This document shows, piece after piece, positions 49,945-58,159 of a stretch of DNA of 64,000 bases (position 1 is its first letter; every line of letters starts with the position of its first letter). The translations under genes were made by a program, and so were the position numbers. The notes under the pieces are model-generated. The model was not told where the DNA came from. It searched no databases and saw only the letters and a list, made by a program, of their open reading frames with translations. Source of the stretch: Desulfovibrio sp. MES5 (GTDB lineage: Bacteria > Desulfobacterota > Desulfovibrionia > Desulfovibrionales > Desulfovibrionaceae); assembly GCF_002237645.1 (NCBI RefSeq), contig NZ_MJUZ01000007.1:1-64000 (forward strand), written 5' to 3'.

Positions 49945-50874
49945 ATGACTGCCACCACCAAGCAGCCACAAAAAACACAGGCTGCGAACACTGCAGCCGA
50001 ACTGCCGGTAGCCGTGTGTATTGTCACCGGCCTTTCCGGCGCGGGCAAAAGTACGGCCCTGAAAGTATTTGAAGATATGGGCCACTTTGTGGTGGACGGG
50101 TTGCCGGCAAGCCTGGCCCCCGAAATGGTAAGCATGATGTCTCGCCCTTCCATGAGCCATTTCAAGGGAATCGCCCTTGGCATGGACCTGCGCCAGAGCA
50201 ACTTTCTGGATGAGATCAATGAAGCGCTGTCTGATCTCACCGCCCAGAACATCCGCCCCATGCTCTTGTTTCTGGAATGCAACGTACAGGAGCTGCTGCG
50301 CCGTTACGCCACCACGCGCCGCCCGCACCCCCTTGAACGCGAGGGCATGGGGCTTGAAACAGCGCTGCTTTCCGAGCGCAACAGCCTGCGCCCTTTGCGG
50401 GAAATGGCCGACCTTGTTGTCGATACCTCCCGCTTCTCCATTCATGATCTGCGCCGGGCCATTCAAAAGCGCTGGAGCGACAGCAAAAGCAAGCTTCGGG
50501 CCATCAAGGTCAATGTTATTTCCTTTGGCTTCAAGTATGGCGTCCCGCGTGAGGCCGATTTTGTGTTTGACTTGCGCTTTCTTACCAATCCATACTTTGT
50601 TGAAGAACTGCGCCCCCTGAGCGGCAAGGACAAGGCCGTTGCGCAATATGTTTTTGAGCAGCCCACTGCGCGCGAATTTCGCACAAAACTTATGGACCTG
50701 TTGCTGTTCATGCTGCCGCTTATGGAAACTGAAGGCCGCTACCGCGTAACCATTGCCGTTGGCTGCACTGGCGGCCGCCACCGCTCTGTGGCCATGGCCG
50801 AAGAAATCACGCAGGCCCTGAAGCAGGCAGACTACCCCACGACTCTGGAACACCGACATCTTGAACTTGGCTAG
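49945..50874 (+). CDS. rapZ: RNase adapter protein RapZ (nucleotide-binding)
   Basis: 309 residues from the ATG at 49945, with AGGGGGA five bases upstream; the frame extends to 49870 within hpf but is not used. Walker A GLSGAGKST (29–37), FVVDGLP, and the C-terminal GCTGGRHRSVAMAE are signatures of RapZ/YvcJ. In E. coli it presents small RNAs to RNase E to control glucosamine-6-P synthase; other species use it differently. In many proteobacteria ptsN lies between hpf and rapZ; here it is missing and a mannose-type PTS follows instead. Confidence 0.94.
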   Translation: MTATTKQPQKTQAANTAAELPVAVCIVTGLSGAGKSTALKVFEDMGHFVVDGLPASLAPEMVSMMSRPSMSHFKGIALGMDLRQSNFLDEINEALSDLTAQNIRPMLLFLECNVQELLRRYATTRRPHPLEREGMGLETALLSERNSLRPLREMADLVVDTSRFSIHDLRRAIQKRWSDSKSKLRAIKVNVISFGFKYGVPREADFVFDLRFLTNPYFVEELRPLSGKDKAVAQYVFEQPTAREFRTKLMDLLLFMLPLMETEGRYRVTIAVGCTGGRHRSVAMAEEITQALKQADYPTTLEHRHLELG

Positions 50875-50908
50875 AAAAGCTGGCAGGCTCTGAGCCGAGA
50901 GGAATGCC

Positions 50909-51352
50909 ATGACGGAAGAAAGCAAGAAGACACAGGTAGGGATTATTGTTGTCTCGCATGCCGACTATGGCTCGGCCATGCTGCGCACAGCCGAATTCAT
51001 CCTCGGCCCGCAAAGCGACTGTAGCTCCATCAGTGTGGACGTTGCCCACGAAGTTTCTGAAACGGTACGCCGCCTTACCGATGCCGCGCAGCGGCTGGAC
51101 AAGGGCGCGGGGGTCATTATCCTCACCGACATGTTTGGCGGCACGCCAACAAACCTCGCCCTCGCCCTGCTCGCCACCCACAAGGTGGAAGTGGTGACGG
51201 GCGCGAATCTGCCCATGCTGCTCAAGGTCTTTTCCTCCCGTGAAAAAAGCCTGGAAGAGCTGGCGCAGCTTGCTGGCGAGGCAGGCTCCAAAGGCATTGT
51301 TGTCGCAGGAAATATGCTGCGCAACAAAACACGGGCCAAAAACGACGGCTAA
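50909..51352 (+). CDS. PTS EIIA component, mannose family
   Basis: 147 residues with the EIIA-Man fold. The phospho-acceptor His17 lies in VVSHADYGSAML, and TDMFGGTPTNLAL is the conserved second loop. It receives phosphate from HPr and passes it to EIIB. GAGGAATGCC precedes the ATG. The gene lies 34 bp after rapZ and 3 bp before the EIIB gene, so the PTS components are co-transcribed. Because the EIIC gene is damaged and no EIID is present here, the phosphorelay may serve regulation rather than sugar uptake. Confidence 0.92.
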   Translation: MTEESKKTQVGIIVVSHADYGSAMLRTAEFILGPQSDCSSISVDVAHEVSETVRRLTDAAQRLDKGAGVIILTDMFGGTPTNLALALLATHKVEVVTGANLPMLLKVFSSREKSLEELAQLAGEAGSKGIVVAGNMLRNKTRAKNDG

Positions 51353-51355
51353 TGT

Positions 51356-51814
51356 ATGTGGTTTCGTGTGGACAATCGCCTGGTGCATGGGCAGGTCATT
51401 GAAGCGTGGTTGCCCTACACGGGCGCCAGGCATCTGATTGTCGCCAATGACGAACTGGCGGCTGACGCCTTGCGGCAGCAGATAATCGAACTGGCCGTGC
51501 CGCAGCGCATCCTCACGCACTTTATCCCTGTACACGATCTGGCCATAACGCTGGACGCCTGCGGCGAAGATTGTTTTGTACTTTTTGGGAATTGCCAGGA
51601 CGCACGCCGTGCGAGCAATGCGGGCATCATTATGGAAACTCTCAATATCGGCAACCTGCATTACGGCCCTGAAAAAATGCAAATCCTTCCTCATGTGGCG
51701 CTATCCGCCGAAGACAGGGAAGACCTGCGCTCTATCCAGCAGCACCTAGTGCTCCTTGATTTTCGCAGTGTCCCCACAGAAACCGTAAGGGGTCCCCATG
51801 AGCAACTTATATGA
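51356..51814 (+). CDS. PTS EIIB component, mannose/sorbose family
   Basis: 152 residues. The phosphorylated His11 lies in the N-terminal signature FRVDNRLVHGQVIEAWLP, near the start as in the family. ANDELAADALRQQIIELAVP and TLNIGNLHYG are typical. It would pass phosphate to sugar in an intact permease. The ATG follows the EIIA stop by 3 bp, and the gene overlaps the EIIC start by 16 bp. Confidence 0.92.
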   Translation: MWFRVDNRLVHGQVIEAWLPYTGARHLIVANDELAADALRQQIIELAVPQRILTHFIPVHDLAITLDACGEDCFVLFGNCQDARRASNAGIIMETLNIGNLHYGPEKMQILPHVALSAEDREDLRSIQQHLVLLDFRSVPTETVRGPHEQLI

Positions 51815-52492
51815 AATGATGGCAACCGGGGCGCCTTACGCTTTTTTTTTGCCCTGGCTGGCGCGGCCCGCTCATCCTGCATTATTGGCATTGTCGACCG
51901 GCCCATCTGCCTTGCGCTCATAGCCGGAGCCGCCACTTCTGACTGGAGCCTGGCCCTGCCGCTGGGCATTATTTTTGAGCTTCTATGGCTGGACGCCCTT
52001 GAACTTGGCAGCGTCGTGCCACCCTACGGCAGCCTGAGCTTTTTACTACTTTTTCCCATATGCAGGCACTTTGACCTTGTGGAACCGGGTCGCCTGCTCA
52101 TCCCCCTCACTCTTTGCATGCTTGCGGCTTACGCAGCGGCCTATGGCGAACACCGGCAGCGCATCAGCCAAAATCCTATGGTTGACAAGGTGGAAGCCTG
52201 GTGTGCGGGCAACCCCAAAGGGCTCGCGCCCGGCACGGCACTACTGCTGTCCTCTCTCTACAGGAGCCTGTGGCAGATAACCCTATACTGCCTTTGCTTC
52301 ATCCTGATCTTCAGTCTCGTGGACACGCTGCACAACAGACAAGCTCTGCCCGCCCTGCGAGCGGTCACGTGGTCTGCCCTTTATGTGGCCGCCCTGATGG
52401 GAGCGGTGCTTTCGTTGCGCACACGCCAGGCATATGCGGTTCTCACGGGCAGCCTGGGAGTGTTGGCCATGCTTATCTGGATTGACGGCTAA
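51799..52492 (+). pseudogene. PTS EIIC component, mannose/sorbose family, frame broken at a T9 tract
   Basis: The ATG at 51799 (AGGGG upstream) opens MSNLYEMMATGAPYAFF and then leaves the family frame at a run of nine T (51842–51850). Reading one more T restores a continuous membrane protein: ALAGAARSSCIIGIVDRPIC, WSLALPLGIIFELLWLDALE, VVPPYGSLSFLLLFPIC, ending ...LAMLIWIDG at 52492. About 231 residues would result, with six or so membrane helices, as in EIIC-Sor. The break may be a homopolymer sequencing error, an inactivating mutation, phase variation, or transcriptional slippage on the T-run. No EIID gene follows. Confidence 0.8.
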
Positions 52493-52500
52493 AGCAGGGC

Positions 52501-52580
52501 ATGTTTGAAATGCCTTGTGGGTAAGGACCCTTTTGCAAAAAAGTCGCCTCCCCCACGCCCCAACCAACTAAAACTCTTAC
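52501..52580. repeat. Dispersed intergenic element, copy 1
   Basis: Contains GTTTGAAATGCCTTG, ACCCTTTTGCAAAA, CCTCCCCCAC, and CTAAAACT in order. The same words in the same order occur, on the other strand, at 59466–59575. The core ACCCTTTTGCAAAA can form a short hairpin. Confidence 0.5.
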
Positions 52581-52592
52581 GAACTTCCTGAT

Positions 52593-52670
52593 CTAAAGAA
52601 GGGCCTTTGAAGACAGCCTTTTCAAAACTTGCACCATCGCAAAGTCTCTCTGCTCGAACAAATGTGCCAT
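52593..52670 (-). CDS. 25-residue ORF, possible pentapeptide-repeat remnant
   Basis: ATG preceded by AAAAGGAG six bases upstream, a strong site. The short peptide MAHLFEQRDFAMVQVLKRL then stops. In the adjacent frame the downstream bases read ASFEKAVFKGPSL, resembling pentapeptide repeats (A-x-F-x-x). It may be the frameshifted start of a decayed pentapeptide-repeat gene. The rest of 52493–52840 holds no other gene. Confidence 0.3.
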   Translation of the reverse strand: MAHLFEQRDFAMVQVLKRLSSKALL

Positions 52671-52840
52671 GCTACTCCTTTTAAGGCACACGCACGCTCA
52701 CCTGGCACAACCAAAACATCCACAAAATCAAATAACCAATTGCATTGAAGCATGCCTTCTCAAGAAAAAATTTTAACCATTACAGTCTGTTGTGACACGC
52801 CGGAGGTTTATCCACAAGCGCCCATCTGCGTCCATAATGC

Positions 52841-52872
52841 AAAAACCCCGGCGCGCGGGCGCCGGGGTTTTT
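52841..52872. terminator. Terminator of ppaC
   Basis: AAAAACCCCGGCG (52841–52853) pairs perfectly with CGCCGGGGTTTTT (52860–52872). It lies 22 bp beyond the ppaC stop on the minus strand and can work in both directions. Confidence 0.92.
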
Positions 52873-52894
52873 ATTTGCTACAGACAGTCAGCGC

Positions 52895-53812
52895 TTACTT
52901 GAAAGCCTTTTCAAAGTTGGGCACAACCTGCTTTTTACGGCTCATGACGCCGGGCAGCCACACGGTGGAGCCTTCGGCCTTGACGCCAAAAGCTTTTTCC
53001 ACCACTGAGGGATCATCGGAAACGATGAGCATTTCCGAGCCTTCTTTCATGATGTCGGTCAGCAGCAGGAACACGCTGTGGCGGCCTTCAGCCTTGACCT
53101 TTTCAATTTCGGCCTGCAGGCCGGCCTTCACGGGCTCAAGGATGGAGAGGTCAACCACTTCAAGCTGGCCAATGCCAACCTTGTTGCCATTCATGTCGAA
53201 ATCTTTGTAGTCACGGAAGACAAGGTCTTTCATGGGGGTGCCGTCAACGGCGCTCTTGACCTTGAACATTTCCATGCCCAGAGCCACCACATCGCTCACG
53301 CCCGCGATCTTGGCCAGTTCTTCAACGGCCTTTTTATCAGCAGGAGTACAGGTGGGCGACTTGAAGATAACCGTGTCGGACAGGATAGCGCACAGCATCG
53401 CGCCAGCAAGGTTCTTGGGAATCGCGACGCCGTAGAAGTCATACATGTTCTTGAGAATGGTGTTGGTGCAGCCCACGGGCCAGATCCAGGCTTCCAGCGG
53501 CGAAGAAGTGGTCACGTCACCAAGCTTGTGGTGGTCGACAATGCCGAGCACAGTGGCGGAATCCATGCCCTTGGGGGCCTGGGCCAGGTCGGAGTAGTCA
53601 ACCAGATAAACATCCTTGCCAGCCACGTCGGCGACAACCTGAGGAGCAGCAAGACCGAACTTGTTCAGAACGAATTCGGTTTCGGGAGTGGGCGCGCCCT
53701 GGGCAACCGGGGTGACGTCCATACCGCGCTTGCTGTACAGGTCAGCGGCGACAATGGCGGAAACAATGCTATCGGTATCAGGATTCATGTGACCAAGAAC
53801 TAATGCGGACAT
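52895..53812 (-). CDS. ppaC: Manganese-dependent inorganic pyrophosphatase
   Basis: 305 residues of the DHH phosphoesterase superfamily, family II pyrophosphatase. Metal-binding motifs: GHMNPDTDSI (residues 7–16), DYSDLAQAP, and the DHH triplet in GIVDHHKLGD. The C-terminal DHHA2 domain ends with the substrate-binding SRKKQVVPNFEKAF block. It hydrolyses pyrophosphate from biosynthesis and sulfate activation; in sulfate reducers the second role is especially demanding. GGAGAGA precedes the ATG, and a strong terminator follows. Confidence 0.96.
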   Translation of the reverse strand: MSALVLGHMNPDTDSIVSAIVAADLYSKRGMDVTPVAQGAPTPETEFVLNKFGLAAPQVVADVAGKDVYLVDYSDLAQAPKGMDSATVLGIVDHHKLGDVTTSSPLEAWIWPVGCTNTILKNMYDFYGVAIPKNLAGAMLCAILSDTVIFKSPTCTPADKKAVEELAKIAGVSDVVALGMEMFKVKSAVDGTPMKDLVFRDYKDFDMNGNKVGIGQLEVVDLSILEPVKAGLQAEIEKVKAEGRHSVFLLLTDIMKEGSEMLIVSDDPSVVEKAFGVKAEGSTVWLPGVMSRKKQVVPNFEKAFK

Positions 53813-53998
53813 GACTGTCTCTCCTTCCGGTATGGTTCAGGTATGCGGTTCAATTTGACCGATTTGTACTCTTTAGCACAAAGTGCCGCCCATGCCAAGC
53901 GCCTCATGGAAATTTTCCTGACTGCGCCAGGCCATGAGACGCAAAGAACTTTTTATAACACTATAAATTTACAGTTAAAAAACAAGCTCGTGATTTTT

Positions 53999-55171
53999 TT
54001 ATTTTTTTAAAGCCCTTGGATGTGCCTGATCATAGGTCTGCATCAGGCTTTCAAGGCTCACCTGGGTGTAACGCTGCGTTGTTGTCAGGCGTTGATGTCC
54101 AAGCAATTCCTGAACACTGCGCATGTCTGCCCCAGCCTCCAGCAGATGGGTGGCAAAGGAGTGACGCAAGCTGTGCGGCGACACGGTAAACGTCAGTCCC
54201 GCGCGCTGGCACAGGCGCTCCACAATGCGCGCGGCCTCCCTTCTGTTAAGACGGCCCCCCCGCGTGCCCACGAACAGTGCCGGTTCTTCAGGCAGCGCCA
54301 ACAGCGGGCGTTCTTCAAGCCAGCGTTTCAGGCTTTCGTGGGACGTGTCCGAAAGAGGCGAAAGCCGTTCCTTTGAGCCCTTGCCCATAACGCGCAGCAC
54401 ACGCGAAGCCAGCTGCACGTCGTCCACATCCAGCCCCAAAGCTTCAGATATGCGCAACCCAGAGCCGTACAGCAGTTCAGCCAGGGCCAGGTCGCGACGA
54501 AGAACCCGCTCTTCTTCCGCACTGCCGGAAACAGGCCCGCTACCGCCAGTTGGCCCCTTGGTGGTATCCAGCAGGGCAAAGGTTTCATCCACGTTGAGCG
54601 CGCGTGGGTGGCGTTTTTCCTGACGAGGATTACGCACCTGGGCGGCCACGTTTTCCGCGACTCTGCCGCCGCGTTGCTGAAACCGAAAGAAAGAACGCGC
54701 TGCCGCCAGTTTGCGCGACATGGAGCTTTTGGCGTCTCCCTTGCGAAACAGCCAGGCCAAAAAGGACTGGATATGGCGGCGCGTCACAGTTTGCGGTTGC
54801 CCGAGGCTCACCCCCTGGCTGCGCAAAAACTCCGCCAATTGACCAAGGTCCACCGCATATGCTTTTTGCGTCGCCTCGGAGGCCCCTTTCTGTACAGCCA
54901 TCCAGGTCAGAAAGGCCTCGATAAAGAGTGGGCTGCGGTCAACAACGGCTGCGCCTGCCTCTGTTGTATCTCCATCTGCCGTTTTTGTCTTTTTCTGTGG
55001 GGCTGCCGCATCACGCGCTGCACGCCCGGCGGGCCTGCCCTGTCCTGCCGTCGAATATCCTTCAGACTGCCCTGCAACCCCGTCATCAGCAGGGATTGCC
55101 ATTTCACCCTGAGTGGTCACAGCGCTGGAACGACGCGCGCCCCTGGCGTTTTGCGAGTTCTTCCCCGTCAT
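53999..55171 (-). CDS. xerC: Tyrosine recombinase XerC/XerD family
   Basis: 390 residues, about 90 longer than usual XerC because of an N-terminal extension rich in Ala/Gly/Thr/Lys. The SAM-like N-terminal core (FIEAFLTWMAVQKGAS) follows, then the catalytic domain: GLRISEALGLDVDDV, His333-x2-Arg336 in HSLRHSFATHLL, His359 in LLGHQRLTTTQ and the nucleophile Tyr368. It resolves chromosome dimers at dif with a second Xer. It overlaps dprA by ATGA, so both are one operon. The extension has no predicted fold; an internal start near the conserved core is possible. Confidence 0.87.
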   Translation of the reverse strand: MTGKNSQNARGARRSSAVTTQGEMAIPADDGVAGQSEGYSTAGQGRPAGRAARDAAAPQKKTKTADGDTTEAGAAVVDRSPLFIEAFLTWMAVQKGASEATQKAYAVDLGQLAEFLRSQGVSLGQPQTVTRRHIQSFLAWLFRKGDAKSSMSRKLAAARSFFRFQQRGGRVAENVAAQVRNPRQEKRHPRALNVDETFALLDTTKGPTGGSGPVSGSAEEERVLRRDLALAELLYGSGLRISEALGLDVDDVQLASRVLRVMGKGSKERLSPLSDTSHESLKRWLEERPLLALPEEPALFVGTRGGRLNRREAARIVERLCQRAGLTFTVSPHSLRHSFATHLLEAGADMRSVQELLGHQRLTTTQRYTQVSLESLMQTYDQAHPRALKK

Positions 55172-56475
55172 ACTCCGGCCTCATATCGGGCTCCCGGCAG
55201 TCTGCGCACCTGCCCGAGCATCTCAAGCCCCACAAGCATGGCATTCATCTCAGAAACTGGCATGGCAAGGGTGCAGGCCAGATCGTCAGCCTGCATGGGA
55301 CCCTTCTGGCGCAGGCAGTCCAGCAGGAGCGCCCTGCGTTCTGAGGGAGCAAGCCGCTCAGCGGCGTCCAGTGGCGGCATATCCTGCTGTAAAGGCTGGT
55401 CTTCACCCTTGGCGGATTCGTCCCCTTGTGTACATGCGTCTGTGCGCACGCGGCGATTGTCAGTGGCGGCCTCAGCCTTGATCGCGGCCAGATCAATGCC
55501 GTCACCCTCTTCATGCGCGGATTTTTCCTCTTCGCTCAGGCTTGTCTGGCTGATGCCGTACGGTCGCAGTTGGTCCGCCAGATCACGCAACACATCCTCA
55601 GCGCTGAACACTGGGCGCGCTCCCTGCCGCACCAGATCCTGACAGCCCAGGCAGTGTGAATCCAGCGCCGGGCCGGGTACGGCGTAAACCTCACGGTTTT
55701 GCTCCAGGGCCAGACGGGCGGTAATGAGGCTGCCGGAACGACTGGCGGCCTCCACCACCAGGACGCCAAGGGCAAGACCGCTGATAATCCGGTTGCGCAC
55801 AGGAAAATGTTCTGGCAGTGGCAGCGCCCCTGGCATAAATTCCGAAATCAGCAGGCCATGCTCTCGCATGGCGTCAAAAACAGCACAGTTTCCCCGTGGG
55901 TATATGACGTCAATGCCAGTGCCGAGTACGCCAATACTGCGCCCTATGCGGGCCAGGGCAGCCTCATGGGCCACCCGGTCAATGCCCAGCGCCATGCCCG
56001 AGACAATAGTCACCCCGCAGGACGACAGGCACCGGGCCATATGGGCCGCCACCGTTCTGCCGTGTTCCGTGGACCGACGCGATCCCACAATGGCAAAAGC
56101 CGGAGCCTGCAAGAGCGTCATGTCTCCCCGGCAGTACAGCAATACGGGAGGATCGGGCAGCTGCCGCAGCGGAGCAGGATACAGGGGGTCTGTCCATAAA
56201 AGGATAACGGCGTTGATGTCGCGCGCGCTGTCCCACTCCTGCCGGGCTGTGACGCGCCATGAGCCGGTGGCCATTTCGGCCGCCTGCTTCTGGCTAAGCC
56301 CTGCCTCGCGCCAACGCTGCCGGGACTGCACCGCAGCGTAGGCTGAGCCGAACGTACGCAAAAGTCGCGCGCATGAGCGGGCCCCAAGCCCGGTACAGTG
56401 CCGCAGAGCCAGACTGGCCCAATATTCGGTACGGGCTTCTTCACCCATCTCGGCCCAGGACAGCCCTTGAGACAT
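55168..56475 (-). CDS. dprA: DNA processing protein DprA (Smf)
   Basis: 435 residues from the ATG at 56475, two bases after the upstream stop. A helix-hairpin-helix-like N-terminus precedes the Rossmann fold with YPAPLRQLPDPPVLLYCRGD, FAIVGSRRSTEHGRTVAAHM, VSGMALGIDRVAHEAAL and GSLITARLALEQNREVYAVPG. After a polar linker comes the C-terminal winged-helix domain (LLDCLRQKGPMQADDLACTL). DprA protects incoming single strands and loads RecA during natural transformation. Its coupling to xerC resembles other bacteria. Confidence 0.93.
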   Translation of the reverse strand: MSQGLSWAEMGEEARTEYWASLALRHCTGLGARSCARLLRTFGSAYAAVQSRQRWREAGLSQKQAAEMATGSWRVTARQEWDSARDINAVILLWTDPLYPAPLRQLPDPPVLLYCRGDMTLLQAPAFAIVGSRRSTEHGRTVAAHMARCLSSCGVTIVSGMALGIDRVAHEAALARIGRSIGVLGTGIDVIYPRGNCAVFDAMREHGLLISEFMPGALPLPEHFPVRNRIISGLALGVLVVEAASRSGSLITARLALEQNREVYAVPGPALDSHCLGCQDLVRQGARPVFSAEDVLRDLADQLRPYGISQTSLSEEEKSAHEEGDGIDLAAIKAEAATDNRRVRTDACTQGDESAKGEDQPLQQDMPPLDAAERLAPSERRALLLDCLRQKGPMQADDLACTLAMPVSEMNAMLVGLEMLGQVRRLPGARYEAGV

Positions 56476-56477
56476 GG

Positions 56478-57959
56478 CTAGCGGGCCAGTCCACGTGACC
56501 GGGCGATCCGGGCGGCCTCGGAACTGGGGAAGCGCGCCAGCAGCTGTTTGTAAGTCTCTGCAGCCCCGGCCTTGTCGCCAAGACGGCTCAGGCACATGCC
56601 GGTTTTGAGCAGGGCATCGGCATTTTTGTGGTGCTGCGGATAAGATGCGTCAACCTTACGAAACTGGTTCAGAGCTTCCTGATATTTGCCCTGCGCATAC
56701 AAGCCCTCGCCAATCCAGTACTCGGCATTGGCCGCATACACGCCCTGCGGGTATTCCTGCAGAAAACTTTCAAACCGGGCTATGCCCTCAGTCGAGCGCC
56801 CTGACGTCATGAGCGTAAGGGCCGCGTCATAGGCAGCTTTTTCGTTCTTCGCAGGCTTGGTGGATTGCGGCGCGGCAGCGGCAGAAGGCAAAGGCTTTGC
56901 CGGGGCCGTCGGGGCAGTCGTCTGCGTTGCGGGAGCGGGCATGGCTGCAGGAGTTGGCGTGGCAGAAGCTGGCGCGTCCACAGGGGGCAAGCCAGGATGT
57001 TCCGGCGGCAGCGCCAGGTTAGAGGGCGGCAGGGAGGGTACGGGCACGGCCGCATTGCCGCCTGCCGGGTCGCCCCTGTCGGGGTTGGCGGCATTGGCGG
57101 AAACGGCGGGCTGATTGGCGCTCTGATTTGCAAAATTTGTCGGATTGACGGCAGGCGGCACCACAGGTTCCGGGGCTGCCACGGGCGGCAGGCCTATACT
57201 GACCGTTCCCGCCCCATTGGCGGGCTGGGAAGTTTTGTTTGATGCGCCGACCTGCCCATGGGGTCCAGCCGTGGCAGCTTTCACCTGCGAGGGATTGGCG
57301 GCAGGCGTTGCGACGACGGTTTCAGTTGCGGCAGGGGCAGGCGATGTGGGCTGCGGGAAAGATCGCGGCGGAGCCGCAGGATCAATGACCCGCCCCTTGG
57401 GGGCGCTGGCAGTTTCTGGCGCGACGGCGGTGGGTTGCGTTTCTTTGCCCTTGGAGGCAGGCGTTTTTTCGCCTGCCCTGGCTGGAGAAGACACAGGTTC
57501 TGCAGCCATCGGAGCTGCAGCAGGCGAGGCCGCTGCGGCTGGGACAGGCGGGGCAGCCACTGACGCAGGACCGTTTTTCCCCAGCGCCACATCGGGCGGG
57601 CGTTGGGCAACCGGAACAGGCGTCGGGGCCGTGCCTGCTCCCCCCTGGGAGTCCGAAGAAACGTCTGCTGCCGCCGATGGCGCGGCCTTCACCGGCGCAG
57701 GCGGCAAGATGGGAACGACAGTCATGCTGGTTTTCTGGCCGCCACGGGTGCGCACTTCAAATGTTCTATTTTTGAGCTGGGCCACCTGGCTGTCCAGAGT
57801 GGCCACGCTCTGCTCCAGAGCATTCAAGCGCTGATCGGTTGCGCGCAGGGCCTGCTGGTTGGCCGTCTCTTTACCTTCCACATGGCGTAACTGCGCCGTT
57901 GAGGCGCAACCCGCGGACATAAGCACGCAAGCCAGAGGTACAGCAAAAAATTTATTCAT
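56478..57959 (-). CDS. Lipoprotein with coiled coil, Pro/Ala linker and TPR domain (CpoB/YbgF-like)
   Basis: 493 residues from the ATG at 57959 (GGGAG six bases upstream). A lipoprotein signal with lipobox LMSAGC comes first. Next is a short trimeric coiled coil (about 25–70: QALRATDQRLNALEQSVATL). About 250 residues of Pro/Ala/Thr-rich low-complexity linker follow. The C-terminal ~120 residues are three TPR-like repeats (EYPQGVYAANAEYWIGEGLY, LLKTGMCLSRLGDKAGAAET). The order coiled coil–linker–TPR matches CpoB of the Tol-Pal system, where it couples outer-membrane constriction to septal wall synthesis. The linker is much longer than usual. It is upstream of dprA in the same operon. Confidence 0.78.
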   Translation of the reverse strand: MNKFFAVPLACVLMSAGCASTAQLRHVEGKETANQQALRATDQRLNALEQSVATLDSQVAQLKNRTFEVRTRGGQKTSMTVVPILPPAPVKAAPSAAADVSSDSQGGAGTAPTPVPVAQRPPDVALGKNGPASVAAPPVPAAAASPAAAPMAAEPVSSPARAGEKTPASKGKETQPTAVAPETASAPKGRVIDPAAPPRSFPQPTSPAPAATETVVATPAANPSQVKAATAGPHGQVGASNKTSQPANGAGTVSIGLPPVAAPEPVVPPAVNPTNFANQSANQPAVSANAANPDRGDPAGGNAAVPVPSLPPSNLALPPEHPGLPPVDAPASATPTPAAMPAPATQTTAPTAPAKPLPSAAAAPQSTKPAKNEKAAYDAALTLMTSGRSTEGIARFESFLQEYPQGVYAANAEYWIGEGLYAQGKYQEALNQFRKVDASYPQHHKNADALLKTGMCLSRLGDKAGAAETYKQLLARFPSSEAARIARSRGLAR

Positions 57960-58108
57960 AACGTCTCCCGCAATAATTTTGCCCCAAGCCCGGGCATATA
58001 TCAAGAACCCTTGCGGCCCCGGCTTTTTTAAGGCAAATACAGGCTTGAACGCATTTTTTCGACCATAGCGTACTTTCCCAAGCTAGTGCAAGATTATAAG
58101 GAGCAGTC

Positions 58109-58159
58109 ATGAGTGTTTCTGTTCTGAAGCCACGCCCAGCTACAGGCGGCGCCCGATGA
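58109..58159 (+). CDS. 16-residue leader peptide coupled to the membrane-protein gene
   Basis: ATAAGGAG lies five bases before the ATG, a much better ribosome site than that of the downstream gene. The peptide (MSVSVLKPRPATGGAR) ends with TGA overlapping the next ATG as ATGA. Ribosomes finishing it could restart directly on the membrane protein. Confidence 0.5.
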   Translation: MSVSVLKPRPATGGAR

